Positions 30,081 through 43,600 of a stretch of 64,000 nt of DNA are shown here, one piece after another (position 1 is the first letter of the stretch; every line of letters begins with the position of its first letter). The translations under genes were made by a program, and so were the position numbers. The notes beneath the pieces were generated by a model, which saw only the letters and a list, made by a program, of their open reading frames with translations, did no database searches and was not told the DNA's origin. The stretch is from Cladocopium goreaui. Lineage: Eukaryota > Sar > Dinophyceae > Suessiales > Symbiodiniaceae. The stretch is taken from the NCBI GenBank assembly GCA_947184155.2, contig CAMXCT020003201.1, positions 397,501-461,500 of the forward strand, in the 5' to 3' direction.

Positions 30081-30560
30081 TTAAATGAAGTTATACCCAT
30101 GCCATGGGTATGGGTCAAAACTTTGTACTGACTCATCAAAATCGCTGGTGAAATGGATGTTCATTCCGAATATGGTTTGCTGGTCAGGTATTGCCCAATC
30201 CCCATGTCCAACCTGGGTGATATCCCCAGTTTCTGCCAGGACGGCATCACGAAGTATGCCCTCAACATTTGGATCACCAACAAACCCTACCCGAACCGCA
30301 CCTGGATCGGCTGGGGCCGCTGAAAAAAAAAATCCGGCGCAGGGGCAGATGTCTTGACGCTTTGGTGTTCCACCTCTCAAAAACAAAGAGATTCCACACG
30401 ATGTTGCTCCCAGGGCCAAGATGATTCTTTTGGTTATGATTTTTTTGCCAAACTTCCACTGCATTCCATGGATGGATGCTGTTCTCGCGGACTGGCAAAA
30501 ATGGGTGTGCATGCACCCTTCACAACTCTTTGCTTCCCTTTTCAGCCTCCAGATTGCCAC
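30081..30560 (-). CDS. Longest non-transposon ORF of the middle region (strand unresolved)
   Basis: The minus strand is open for 159 codons. From a Met near 30,464 it reads QWKFGKKIITKRIILALGAT, a basic plus hydrophobic start like a signal or transit peptide, then VRVGFVGDPNVEGILRDAVL and ETGDITQVGHGDWAIP. A T-run plus cag at about 30,322 would also make an acceptor on this strand. The plus strand offers competing exons (30,188-30,323, YCPIPMSNLGDIPSFCQDGI; 30,414-30,504, GQDDSFGYDFFAKLPLHS, donor gtgtgc). Only one strand can be right. No family is recognised. Confidence 0.35.
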   Translation of the reverse strand: MAIWRLKREAKSCEGCMHTHFCQSARTASIHGMQWKFGKKIITKRIILALGATSCGISLFLRGGTPKRQDICPCAGFFFSAAPADPGAVRVGFVGDPNVEGILRDAVLAETGDITQVGHGDWAIPDQQTIFGMNIHFTSDFDESVQSFDPYPWHGYNFI

Positions 30561-31989
30561 AATAGAAAATGGTCATGTCAAAACGGAAGACTCAAAAAAA
30601 TGGATGGCCGATCCAACCTTGGAATATATTGGAATATAGTGAAATGTTTGTTCAGACCCTAGTATATTATAGTGTATATATTTCAACTTTCCGGAAAGTT
30701 CCCTGACCCCACCAAATCTCAAGCACCGCCCCAACGTCTACCAAAAACAGGCGACCAAGATTGAAGCGCAGAAGTTGAAATGGTCCGGCAGCTCTGGGAA
30801 CAGATGAACTTTGAAAAGTCCAGTATGAGAAGTCCAGTATAATAGTGGTTAATAGTGGTTAATGGTGGTTAAGAGTGGGTGATGTATTGATATAATCTGG
30901 GTAAATTTCATCACGACCTCACTGGTCTCCCTCACTGGAATCATAGTTAGATTGCAGGGGAATCATCCCCAAATGGCCTTAAGATTCAGGTTAGTGAAAT
31001 ATGATAATTTACCCAGATATATGACCCAAAGCTGGTTGGGAAAATAAAAGACAATGGTGCAATGACCAATTGGTTGATTTGTTGTTTGACCAATTATTGA
31101 AAGGATATTGGTATATTATGGTCAATTCATATTGTTATATGTCTGACCATCAATTCATAACCATAATAAGGATATTGATATGTTTCAAACCATATCAATT
31201 ATATGTTATATTGACCATATCAATTCATGACCATATCAATTATATGTTATATTGATGTGTTTCAAACCATGTTATGGATTTAGGGATGCTCAGATGATCT
31301 GCATCCCTGGGTTAAAGTGTTCACCCCGATGGACCTTGATCGATCAGTCTTCACATGCGATCCCTTGCATACCACCTGACCACCGTTTCCTGGGACCATA
31401 TTGGAAACTAGATTGACTAGATATTCGATATACTTGCGATAAATCATATTATGTGTATATATATATATTATATAGAGATATGTGTAATATATATATATAT
31501 AACATATATATACATACATAAATCCCAGACATGAAATCCTAACAATGTCCCAACAATGTCCCAATATGATCCTAGAAATTGAGATCAGCACTCAACACTG
31601 CTCCGGGTGAAGCTCGTGGCAGGTTCCTTCGCATATTGCCATGTTGATTACCGTAGGATGCAACCCAGAAATCGCACCCAGAAATCTTCGGGTTCTATGT
31701 TGGAGGCCGTAAAAGTGATCAACAGACCAGATTGTAAACCAAGTCATAACTCTTCATCCAAATTAATGGGAATATGAATCTGTCACATTTGGGCATGGAT
31801 CAAAATCTATGGGAAAAACAAAAAACTATAAGATACCATATAAATTAATACACATCCAATCACATCTCAGCCGTTTTCCCCATTTTCTCAGGCTAACCAC
31901 ATTGTTGCAGACACAGAATCAGGTGGGATCCGTCGGAGGGTTAACCTGGTTTAATCATGAATTTCCCTGTTGAATGACCCGAAAAAAGG

Positions 31990-32031
31990 GATAGATAGAT
32001 AGATAGATAGACAGATAGATAGATAGATAGA
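31990..32031. repeat. GATA tetranucleotide microsatellite
   Basis: About ten GATA units with one gaca variant. Confidence 0.95.
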
Positions 32032-32388
32032 GTCCATGTTCAGAAATACCTTAAAATGTGCCCTGGTCAAGTTACACGGTTATCCCGCGAAAGGGTATGC
32101 CCATTACCTTTGGATTCCCATGGCATGGGATGGATGACCATACCCCATAAAACGCATGTATTGACCGTGGCACATATGCATTGTTTGAATCCCCATTTAA
32201 TGGATAACTCATGGTTCAATGGTTTCAAGGAGTGACCGGGCAAGCTGGGGGCGGAAGTTTCAATAGAATGTGAAGCGATTTGGTGCGCTTGGCAGAAACC
32301 ATCTCTTGACATCTCCGTCATTTCACATCTCTTTCTCGGTTCATCTCTTTCTCTCCAGGGGAACTGACGTTTCAAGTTCTATGGTGTT

Positions 32389-32503
32389 TTTGTAACTCAG
32401 TGTCTGCAGATCGCAGGGGAGTGGCTGCGTCAAGGTCTTTTAGTGCATCTGCGTGTGCGTAGTTCTAGGCTGTTTTGCAAGTCAGTGTCTGCAAATCGCA
32501 GCG
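32389..32503 (+). repeat. Imperfect tandem duplication, unit about 83 bp
   Basis: The string tgt(a/c)a(c/g)tcagtgtctgc followed by (a/g)atcgcag occurs at about 32,390-32,418 and again at about 32,473-32,501. It follows a pyrimidine-rich acceptor-like tract (tctttctctccag) at 32,344-32,358. Confidence 0.5.
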
Positions 32504-32969
32504 GTTGCTAAAAACTCGCGGTGGTTTTTGTTTAGATATCCAGAAAACAATATCCTTGTCATTCATGCAACACATGATGATCATAAAACAAAGGTGCCAT
32601 GAGCCTTCATCATTGTTCAGTGTTGGTGGTGGTTGACAACTTTTGAACATTTTATTCATTGTTGATATTGCTAATGTGGTAATCCCAAAAATCATCCATC
32701 CTCATTGAACCAGAAATGGATGGCAAGTAGCCGTCCTCAAGTAAATGGAAGTGGAGGTTTCTTCTTGGGTTTACCACATTATCAGCATTGGGGGCCTCAG
32801 AGTTAACAGTTGGGGGCACCTAAAGATCCGAAAAATGCACGTAAAACGTAGAATGAACTGCCGTTGCCTGAATCTTGAGCCACCGGGCCAATGGCTATGG
32901 TCAAATTACTTGGATTTTTATGGCTCAATGGAGGATTTTCGTCCATTTTCATGGGGATTCAATGGGATA

Positions 32970-33072
32970 TACCCTCTGGTAACTAACATAGCTATTGAAA
33001 ATGGCCATTTATAGTGGATTTTCCCATTAAAAATGGTGATTTTCCATAGCTATGTTAAATTACCAGAGGGTA
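32970..33072. repeat. MITE family 1 copy
   Basis: TACCCTCTGGTAACTAACA ... TTAAATTACCAGAGGGTA. Confidence 0.85.
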
Positions 33073-33201
33073 ATTTGATATAATGATATACAGTATGATA
33101 ATTATCATAAATATGACATACCTTTAACAAGGCCCCTGATGTTAGGATTCCCAGGACAAGCCTTCAATAAGGCTTTCCCATGTCTAATTGGACCCATTGA
33201 G

Positions 33202-33300
33202 GACCGGCTTTCGCGAATCGTCTCAGGCCAACTTGGATAAGGTCCACAGGATGCTGAAGGACAAGTTCCTCAGTTGGGATGGGTCGGATCGCACCCTTTT
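33202..33300 (+). CDS. Exon candidate, strand unresolved
   Basis: The plus strand reads GFRESSQANLDKVHRMLKDK...LSWDGSDRT after an acceptor. The minus strand reads RPIPTEELVLQHPVDLIQVG...RRFAKAGPQW with a GT donor. Both are protein-like. Confidence 0.3.
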
Positions 33301-33399
33301 TTTGCCATCGGAAAATGATGGACTTCGCATGGCTGGGAATTTCCAAAAAATGGGGGAAAAAAAACAGTACCATAGGTTGAAGAAAAAAAGACGAAAAGA

Positions 33400-33533
33400 T
33401 GGTCATGAATGACTGGATGATTGGGTACCATGACTTTGGAAACCCCCATGACCTCTCCAATCCAGCGGCCCAGCGGGTCAAGATCCAAGGCCCAGCTGAT
33501 GGTTTCTGGCCATCGAACTTGTAGCCCCTATAC
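33400..33533 (+). CDS. Exon candidate, strand unresolved
   Basis: The plus strand reads NDWMIGYHDFGNPHDLSNPA...KIQGPADGFWPSNL to a TAG at 33,531. The minus strand reads WALDLDPLGRWIGEVMG with a GT donor. Confidence 0.3.
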
Positions 33534-33611
33534 GCCTAAGCAGTCTCCGGAGTTCGGAAAGCACTCGGGCACTAGTTTCCAACTTCCAACCCCTTCAAAT
33601 TTTTATTTGGC

Positions 33612-33718
33612 TATGGATCAATACCTATTAATACCATTTTTAGGGGGATGAACATCCATTTACCAGCTATTTTGATGTTCACCAGGGGTACAAGGTTTTG
33701 ACACACTGCCATATATAG
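33612..33718 (+). repeat. Short repeat family 3 copy
   Basis: About 105 bp from TATGGATCAATACC to TTTTGACACACTGCC, then TA-rich sequence. No terminal inverted repeats; an internal GAACATC/GATGTTC pair is present. Confidence 0.85.
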
Positions 33719-34114
33719 TTTTTATAAGTAAGAAATCATAGATCACATCTTCAGGGAATCATCCCAGTACTTCAGGGTGATGTGGCTCAGTCGACAGCAG
33801 CAGTGATGGCAATTGGATACCCCCAGCATTCATTCATCGTCCATTAATTTACTCATTATCCACAACAACCACTGAAATAAATCGGAGGTCATGAAAAATC
33901 CATAGTCTAGCACGCATCCACTATTTCTTGCTGTTATCATGTTTGAAATACCCCTCATCCATTCTTTATCATCATCACCATCACTATCATCACCATCATA
34001 ATCAACAACATCATCACATCTATAGCAGTAATGATCGTATTCATAATAACATCATGAACCATTCATCATCCCCTCCATTCATTCTCATTCTCCTCGCCGC
34101 CGGCGCTTGAACAG

Positions 34115-34193
34115 TGGCTGCCATGGCGACTAGCACCAATGGATTCAAGGCGCAGCTGTCGCTGGAAACAGGGGGTCCTTTCAGCGAAGGCTC
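34115..34193 (+). CDS. Exon candidate upstream of RagA, strand unresolved
   Basis: On plus, acceptor gaacag, then AAMATSTNGFKAQLSLETGG and donor gtgttt. On minus, an ATG in good context gives MAATVQAPAARRMRMN, a possible start of a divergent gene. Confidence 0.3.
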
Positions 34194-34213
34194 GTGTTTT
34201 GGGAAAAATATGA

Positions 34214-34328
34214 TACCCTCTAGTAATCTAGTATCGCGATGGAAAATGGCCCGCGGGAACATGTTTTACCTTTGAAAGAATTTGAAAGCTGGTGATTTTC
34301 CATAGCTATGTTAATATACCAGAGGCTA
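34214..34328. repeat. MITE family 1, diverged copy
   Basis: TACCCTCTAGTAATCTAG on the left and ATATACCAGAGGCTA on the right; the left inner part has changed. Confidence 0.65.
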
Positions 34329-34694
34329 ACTCTGCAACATTTGCTGTAAAAAGAAAGAAGGCCCCAACATTTGATGAACTCAGAGTAATTTTATTGTGAT
34401 TGTTGTGCCTCAACAAAGAAAAAAAACACCGAAACCCATCTGCCAACTGGGAACCTTTCAGAAGGTGTATATTCCAGTTGGATATTATATCGATTATATC
34501 CCATTACGGGGAAAACTGGAAGGTTTATCTCATATATATATATATCCCATGAGATAAACTTTCCAGTTCTATATCCCCATAGATTATGAGATAAACTTTC
34601 CAGTCTTATATAGATATATATATATATATGGGATATACATAGGATATATATATATATCATATATCCCCATCTATATCCCATGTCTCTCCATTTC

Positions 34695-37600
34695 ATGAAA
34701 CGGCCGGCGCTCAACCACCGGGGCGCGTGCTTTCGAAGTCAGGTCTTGTTGATGGGCCGCGCAGGCGTTTGAAGCTCAGGTCACCTCAGGTCACCAGGTC
34801 CCACCCAGAATCATCTCAAGCATCAGATTATATTGATTATATGGGTATGGATCAATACCTATTAATACCATTTTTAGGGGAATGAACATCCATTTACCAG
34901 CTATTTTGATGTTCACCAGGGGTACAAGGTTTTGACACACTGCCATATATATATATATATATGCATATATATGGAAAACTATGGAAAATCACCATTTTTA
35001 ATGGATAAATCGACTATAAATGATAGGATGGAATATTCAAAATATGTGGTATATTCAAAAAAAATACACGAATTTTCCATCAGATATGTTTTTTTGATGA
35101 TATTGAATGGGAATATTCACCGAAATCATCTCAAGTTTGTTCAACATTTCAGGGCTTAGAACATGTTCCTCACCACGATGCGACCTCTCTTTGTGCTCCA
35201 CATTCCACCAGAGCTTCTGCAGGGTTTTTCCAATCGGCATTGCTACACAATGTCTGATTGGTGGTTTGGATCAATGTTAATGGTTAATGATGGTTAACCC
35301 CATCTAGTTGGTGGTTAATCATGGATAATAATCATGGATAATAATGGTTGATGATGTTATTCTGGTTGGTGGTGACTGGAACATGTTTGATTTTCCATTT
35401 CATATATGGGATGTCATCCTTCCCATTGACTTTCATATTTTTCAGAGGGGTTGAAACCACCAACCAGATGTGCATATCTCACAAATTCTCACAAATTCTC
35501 ACAAATTCTCACAATCTCATACAATCTCTCCATTTAGTGAAAAAAATACCAGGTGTGAAGCGCATATCAACGGTCGCGGGCTTCGCTCCCGTCCCAAAGG
35601 CCGGTAAGACGTCGATGAAGTCCATCATCTTTGCGAACTATCACTCGCGGGAGCGGTGTTTGCCTGTTGGTTTACCAGAAATGGATAGAAATGGGGGATT
35701 GTGAGGGTAATTTATTTATATCAAAAAAAAATGATTATACCATTAGACATCATTAGACCCAACTCGTGAAAATTTGACCCCACAAGAGGGTTGCTTCTTG
35801 GGTTTAGACACTGAGAAGTTTGTGAAGCCTGCCATGTTCCCAGTGCGGAAACTGCAGACATTGGGGATCTGAGAAGCCAAGCCCAAGGTTTAACCGTGAG
35901 TTCTGACAGCCGCTCCTGTCATGAGGTTGTAAGTTATATTTATGGCTTAAAATTATCAACCCCCCCTACAATGAATGGTTTAAGAGCCAAAATTAGATCC
36001 AATTCTAATCCAGGTATCCCAATATGACCTATACCTGCGCTGGACCATTGAATTTAGATCACCAACACAGGATACCAAGATGCTGCAGCCCACAAACCAT
36101 GTGGAGCACAATTCGCAACGTGGCTGGATCATCAGTGGCTCATCGGTCCCTTCACCGGGAATCCGGCCGGGAATCCGGTTCTTCACCATTGACCCTACCA
36201 TATCCGCTGGGATTTTCGGCAAATTTCATTCCAAAAATCCTAGGTGACAGGTCAATTTTTCATGGTTTCACTGGGTGAATATATGGTTTTGATATGTTTT
36301 TCCATGTTTTCTGGGGCACCAAACATCAGCTCGCTGGAAAAAGGAGAGATCCCCAGATCAACTCGGACTTGGGACGCCGCTGAGGCTTCGCTTCTTGGGC
36401 AATCTGAAGTTGAACCTTTGGGACTGCGGAGGCACGGTGTCAGCATGTGATGTTTTTGAAGGTGCCCATGGCATCGATGGCATTTTTTTGGCTGGGATTT
36501 TTTTGGAAATTCCATGAGTTTCCTCCATTTTTTTGGAGGCCAAGATCAGTTCATGGAGAACTATTTCGAATCTCAGCGTGAGAACATCTTCCAGCACTGC
36601 GAGGCAGAGTTGGATGATGTGGGTGGTCACACCAAATTCGACACGGCTTTCCAGGTGTGAGTTTTTTCTGATTGAAGCCACTACCCAGAGTGGTTTGTTT
36701 ATTTTTGGTTGATGTGAAAAACCATATGGGGGATCCCAACTAATAGCAAGCGTCAAAACACGAAGCCATGATATCCCCCCTATCGGCCATATCGGCCCTC
36801 ACCCTTAGTACCCAAGCTGCGGCCAGAAAAGCCAGGTGCTGATTTACGTCCTGGTGGCGGCACGTGACAAGAGCCTGGGTAACGAAGAGAGGAAGAAGGA
36901 CCCTTTGTGCGGATTTTTCACAAACCATGTCATGGAGATATCATATAGTGGGATATAAGTATAGCTGGATATTATGATGTAATATATCAAATTATATCCA
37001 ACTATAAGATTATACGTATATCCCACAATATCCATAATAAGTATAGTTAGATAATGCTTTGATCCTTACAGTCAACTCATGTCTTGCTTTTGCCCACATA
37101 TTTTGGCAACACAATGGGATCCGCCCACCCATTGGCGACCAAGTTGGTGAAATCACCAGTGACCCATCCCCAAAAGTTTGCTGATCGAATCTACAAAAAT
37201 TGTACCCTCTGGTTATGACTAACATAGCCATGGTATAGATGGCCCATAGAAATAGATGGTTTACCGTTCTTGAAATGGGTGGATTTTCCATGGCAAACTG
37301 TTAGTCACAACCAGATGGTATCTTATTTTCTTGGGATCAGATTTTGCTCATTGAATCTATTGAATCTACATATAAAATATATAAATCCTTGGCTGATTAC
37401 TCTTGCTTACTGGTGTTGGTGGAATGTTCAATCCGACATCTTCGGTGCGATGGCTTCCCTTTTCGGATGGGATGGAAGTTGTTGATGGAATGATCAATCG
37501 ATCAATGTTTTTTTTCTGCCAATAGTTATGGATAGTTATGGATAGTTTCCCTTATATACTGATATCAGTTTATGGATAGTATTGATAAGTCTCACTTATT

Positions 37601-40600
37601 ACTTTTGTATATGACATATTTTTGATATCAGTTGATGGGTTTTTGCCCGATGAAAAAAACCTCCTAAGAGTTAAAAGTCTCCCATGGTGGTTAAAACCAT
37701 CCGATCGTCCCTCTTGGGCGCGCGAGGATGTGGAATACTTCAAGGCTGCCATTGTCGCTTGGTACCGCAGGAAATAGGGGATCAAATCCGATGGTCAACT
37801 GGTGGTTTCACCTCGATTCACCAGTTGAACTTGTTGTGAAACCACATCAATTTCATTGATTTCGCATGATTTTGCTGCTGGGGTCTTGATTTTCTATGAT
37901 CAGCGGTGATCAGCCAGTCGATTTGACCCCCTGGCTGATCTTGCCCCGCTCACCGCCGTACCCTGCTAACCAAGGAGTCCCTGTCGCAACATTCGCCCAA
38001 TGCCACCACTTTCGTCTTAATTCACAAGCGCGGAGGCCGAGTTTCAGCGATCAGTGTAGGTCATCTGGTGATGTCAACCATCCCTAGTCATAAGTTAGTG
38101 GTTAACCATTCCATCTCATAGTTAATGAAGTCTGGTGAACCCTACTCACCCCCAAGTGTTATAGCAGATTTATATAGATTTATAACCTAGTTAAATCTAG
38201 TGAATTTATGTACTAAGTACTGTAGAAGCACCAAGTTGATACTTATTTAAGGGTAGGGTGGCTAGGGATGCAGGGATGCTTGGAGTTGACGCCTTCAATT
38301 CTTGAATGCCTTGTGATACTCCTATGGTTGTTCTTTGTTGGTTAATATCCACCTTCTCATTGCTTTGTTGTTAGTGTGTGTTATAGATGTGTCGGTTGAT
38401 ATCCGCCTAAGAAATGGAGGGGGGGTCATACACTTCATTTTTTCGCTTTGTGGCTGACTTTCAAAAATGCGACCCGAGATGATTTTGGCGACGGACAAAC
38501 CTTAAATACGTCTCGCGAAGCAAACCTGAGGGCACAACTCGCAAAGCCGTGGAATTGGACCTACTTCCGATTGTAAAAGCTTAGCAGGAGGGCCCCAATT
38601 TTGTTGCCACAGCCTGCAAAGAACTGCATCAATTCGCTGAAGCAGAGAGCTTTACACAAAACGATGCGTCAATTTTCTGCAAGCTGCTGGTGGACTTGCT
38701 CTACTCCGGGCAGCTGGATGCAGGCACTGTCAGAATACACATCAAATATGTCTTCCAGTTTGGCAATGTTCATTCCGTGGGCACCAGTTTGTGCTAGTTT
38801 TCCATCCTTGTTTGCTCGATCACGAACATCTGTACTGGCGAGAGCCACTAGTGAGGTCCATTGGAAAGGCGATCGACGATAGATCAAAGCACCAGACACC
38901 GATTGTACTTCTGATGGAAGCTGATTGGTCACTACGCAGTTATAGTCATTTTTGGACCCTTGTGTTTTCGGCAGTGACTATGCTGTGAGGTTGATGAATA
39001 TATCCCTGTTTTGATTGGCTAATAATGGTTAATATATTGGTTATATCCCAAAAGATTGTTAATTAAACTGGCTAATTATGGTTAATTTATTGGTTATATC
39101 CCAACTGCCATTATTCACCAAATTTCGTGAAATTGGTTATATCCAACTGCACCCAGCCACAGCCATAGGTTGGATTTGGTCCACGAGAGCAAGCGCTCGG
39201 AAGTCTACCGTCAAGTCAAGGAGGTGGGATCTTCTGCGTCGTTCGCGGGTGAGGATCATCATCCTGGGGTGCTCCAAGCGGAAAATGGCTCCCACTTTTG
39301 GGAAGTGGATGATGTTATGAAAAATGTGATTCTTGTCTTTAGCCATTTTTTTAAATCCCCTTTCATGATCTTTCATGTGGCTTACAGGAGCAACAACGTG
39401 AGAACTGGGGGGGTTAAGCATCAGAATGTGGGAATGAAGCATCAACATATAACAAAATATGGCTTTTTGGCCAACTAAGACATGGGTTTTCTAAGCATAA
39501 ATGTAAGTTTTTCATTCGGAATGGAACCAGCAAAGTATATGGGATTTTTTACCATGAATTTTCATGGAGGTCACCATGGGTGAAAAAAAACATGCTGATC
39601 TGGGCAAATTGTAACGACCGAAAACCATAGATGATGGATAGATGACTGCAAAATTGGCTTTCAAACTTGAATCCTTATACTGCTGATTTGGCCAGAATCG
39701 TGGCATGTTTCGACTGACCATCAAATGGGGGGTTCTAAAAATAAAGATTGGAATAGCACCGAAAAGAACGGGTCGGGTTTCAAATGACGTAGACATTAAT
39801 AGTATGCATATACATCTCATATACATCTCATATACATCTCATACATATCATATGTATGACTGTGCACTATTGTGCACTCTTGAAAATAATTACCCTCTGG
39901 TAATTTAACATAGCTATTGAAAATGACCATTTATAGTGGATTTTCCCATTAAAAATGGTGATTTTCCATAGCTATGTTAGTTTACCAGAGGTAGCCCAAA
40001 TTGGCCAATAAAAAAAGGGATCGGTCCTGCCGTAGCTGGATCGGAGCATCCCAATGACGCCATAGGAACTCTTGACAGTGGCACCTCAGCATACGCAGAA
40101 GCGCATCGTTTGGATCTCGGCATTGAAACTGAAGGACTCAAGGAGCAAAAGTAGAGATTTAACCAACAAATATGAGATAACTAATTAATGATAATATGGT
40201 TTTATGAATCTACGCATTGAATGCCAAATTAAACCCATCTAAGCGTTGTCGGTTTCCTTGTCCGCCGCTAAGACCTTCATGGGAACTTCCATTTGGGTTT
40301 GGCTCTCAGACGCCCTGGGAACGTTGGGAACGTTGGGAACGTTGGGGAGGGGAACCCAAAAATTACGATGATCTCCGTAGAACTTTCCAGATGTTTTGAG
40401 CAAAACGTAGATCGAATGTAATTTACCTCCATTCCCCCAACAAATTCAAAGGTCAACTCCCAATTCCATACAGTACCATTTTGCTGTGATACATATGTAC
40501 ACACACATATACACACATACACACATATATTTTATATACATATATACATCTACATATGGGTATGGATCAATACCTATTAATACCATTTTTAGGGGGATGA

Positions 40601-43600
40601 ACATCCATTTACCAGCTATTACCAGCTATTTTGATGTTCACCAGGGGTACAAGGTTTTGACACACTGCCATATATACATATACAATATATACAGATCCGT
40701 GTTCATCTACTTCTCCCCCAGCCACAAAATCGATCCGCCCCCGGGCCCCCAGTCTCCGTTCCGGTGATCCGTTCCATCCGTGTCAGGACGACACGCTCTT
40801 CAAAGCCTGGTCGAGGATCGTTGCTGTTTTGGTACCGGATCCCGAACTTCTACAGCCACTTGGCGCTGTTGTTTTGTTTGTTTGGCGCTTTATAATGTTT
40901 ATGGCTTGGAAGCATTACGATATATGAGTCGATTATGAAATATGACTATCAATGTGATGTCATGATCAATACGACTTTATGACTATGTATGACTACATCA
41001 TGATTATTCGTGGTAGTATGTCTCATGTGTTTATCACGGTTCCTCTGACTATTGCCATTCCTCTGGTTATTATGACTGAATTTCGGATCTAATCAATCCC
41101 AGAATGTCATCGCACATAGCCTTGGTCAAAAATATGTCATACGTATGGTCCACCATTTGTCGATTGACCTATTGAACTTGGGCACTTGGAGATCTCCCAT
41201 GATTGAACATGTGGCGGATATAACCACCCACTAACAGGATGATTGAATATATAGCTGGGATATCATAGATGTTATTATTACCAGAAGTGTTAATATTGGA
41301 TTCCAATCTAGTATCCACCAATAATAGATGATTAGATATTAGTGGATATTAATGGTATCATCTATCAACAATAATTGGATGGGCATATTAATGGGAATAT
41401 AGTAGATGTTACCCTCTTCTAATGAAATGCGGAAAATTGTCATTTCCCTCCATGATTTGACCATGTTTTAACTGATACCCATGGCTAGTTCGGGGGAGTT
41501 CCCATTTCTTCAGGGACCAGGTGAACTTCATGTGTCAACAGTTGATGGCAGACGAGGCGGGGATTCAACTTCATTCAACCATCCACGTTTTTGAAAAAGT
41601 GGGTTGAAGGATTGGTTCACCAGAGTATCCAAAGACTAAAAGATTGGTTTTTTTTGGTATTTTTCAAAGATTATGTTTCAACCAAATCCATATCTTTTGG
41701 GGGATAAGATACCCATTTCAGAGAAAAGACCAAAAGACTATAAAAGACTCGAAGAGAGACGTCTGCTGCTTTGGCAAGTTGTTCCTTCGTTGTTTCTGCC
41801 GCTATGGGATGTTGGGACAGGTGGTGATTTTCGAGAAGAATACCTTTCTGGTGATCACCAGGGCTCACACCAAGGAGATGCAGGTGCCTTACCGACGTCG
41901 GATCGTCGGAGGGATGTCGGAGCCGAGGGTCGGTGTGCCCTGCTGGGATGGATGACTTGTCGCCAGAGTCGCCAGGACCAGTACCGCTTTGAGAAACTCT
42001 CCAACATCATCAAACAGCTGGCTTCTCAGGAGTCTTCATGTGTTTTCATTGAATCATTTCTGGAATTCCGAACTGCAACTTGATACAAAGCCACCTCTAT
42101 CATGATATATTCAATAAGGAAAGTCCATTGATCTGCCAAGAGCATACCATCAGTTCCATCCTGAAGTCTGAAGTCAATGGTAACTGATGTCACCTCGAGG
42201 TACAAGCTCAGCTGCCAAAAAGCCAAGACCAATTTCCGGAACTTCGTGGCCACTCGACGCATCGCGTTTAGCGCAAAAAATGGAGGTGGAGAGGTGGCAA
42301 CAGGTGTGACTTAAGCGCTGAGATGATGAACCATGGATCAAGCAGGAAATAGACACTTGTCGGACGTGTCCTAAACATGGGGTACACCACATCTCCATGG
42401 TTTGAAGCCTCGATTCTTTTCCTCAGAATAGATTGGGGCTAATTCCCGCTGGTCAAGCCCAGGAATTTCAATATTCATGGGTGAAACAAGGACATAATAT
42501 GTATATATATATATGATTGGCTAAAATCTCCCTAGTATACCATTTGATTCGGTAATTCCCATGAAACCCCTACATGATGTTGTTGAAATCAAAATTTTGG
42601 ATTGGGAACCATGGTAATCCCAATTTGGGCTATTTAAATCATGTTAAGGCCCAATGTTTGACGCTTGTCTCCTGGTAGGTGAAGAATGACAGCTTCCGGG
42701 CCATCATCGAACCCTTCCTGACCCATAGCTATGCGACCTGGCGAACTGGGTAAACTTTAGGTGGAACCCCCATGGCAGGCAGATCTTGGGTGTTTTCTGT
42801 TTTTTTTCCCCATATGAACTACTGGACAGTACGAAAAGGGCACGTGGGACAAAAGTGGTAGGATGATCCAGAATATCATTTGGGATGGAGGATTCACGAA
42901 TCAAAATGGCTTGTAATCAGCAAAGTAACATGGGCGTTACAACCCAAAATGAAGTGTTTAAACATGAAAAGCCTTAAAAGCCACAAAAGATCCCTTTGTT
43001 TTGAATTGGATATGTTCATTTTGGATCATCATGATTACTTTATACCGTTATTGATGTAGTTCCCGGTTCCAAAAAAATATGGATCCGCGCCAGAAAACAT
43101 TCCTGAGATCCGAAAACGTGCCTTTTTAATGAGCAAAATCCCCATGTTTTTTTTGACAGTCACTTTTTCTTAGTACAAGAATAGTGAATTCCCTCCCATA
43201 AAATGAGTCATGTTCACCCATTTTGAGTGATACCTAGCTCCTGGAAGACTTGCGAACATGTTTTTGATCAGATGACTTGTTCAAAGCTTCAAAGCTCAAA
43301 ATCCAAGCCTCCAGGGGGTTCTCCCATTTTTCATGGAAAAAATATGCCTAAAATCCTCCGATCCTGCGATGAGATCATGGTAGTGATCTCCGACCTGAGT
43401 ATCACCTCTGCAGCCACCTCCGCCAACCTTTGGGCTGGGATACCTGGGATACCTGGGATACCTGGGATATGGCCTGGGGGGACTTGGAAGACTTGGAAGA
43501 TGTTCAAAAACGGATCAAGAAATACGTAAAAATACGTGACTTCCATATAGACTTCCTATCATTTGAGGATCTTTTGATGAGTGATACCCGGGATACCCGG

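Larger units (their letters stand above)
34767..35599 (+). other. RagA intron 1 (GT-AG)
   Basis: It splits the P-loop between GRAG and AGKTS. It contains a family-3 short repeat (34,843-34,950), a TA microsatellite and a family-2 MITE (35,361-35,468). A 10-11-bp cacaaattct repeat sits at about 35,479-35,515. Confidence 0.75.

Noticed and set aside
41644-41955. Continuous 103-codon protein across 41,644-41,955
   Set aside because: Only 41,821-41,883 matches RagA; the rest is intron that happens to be open.
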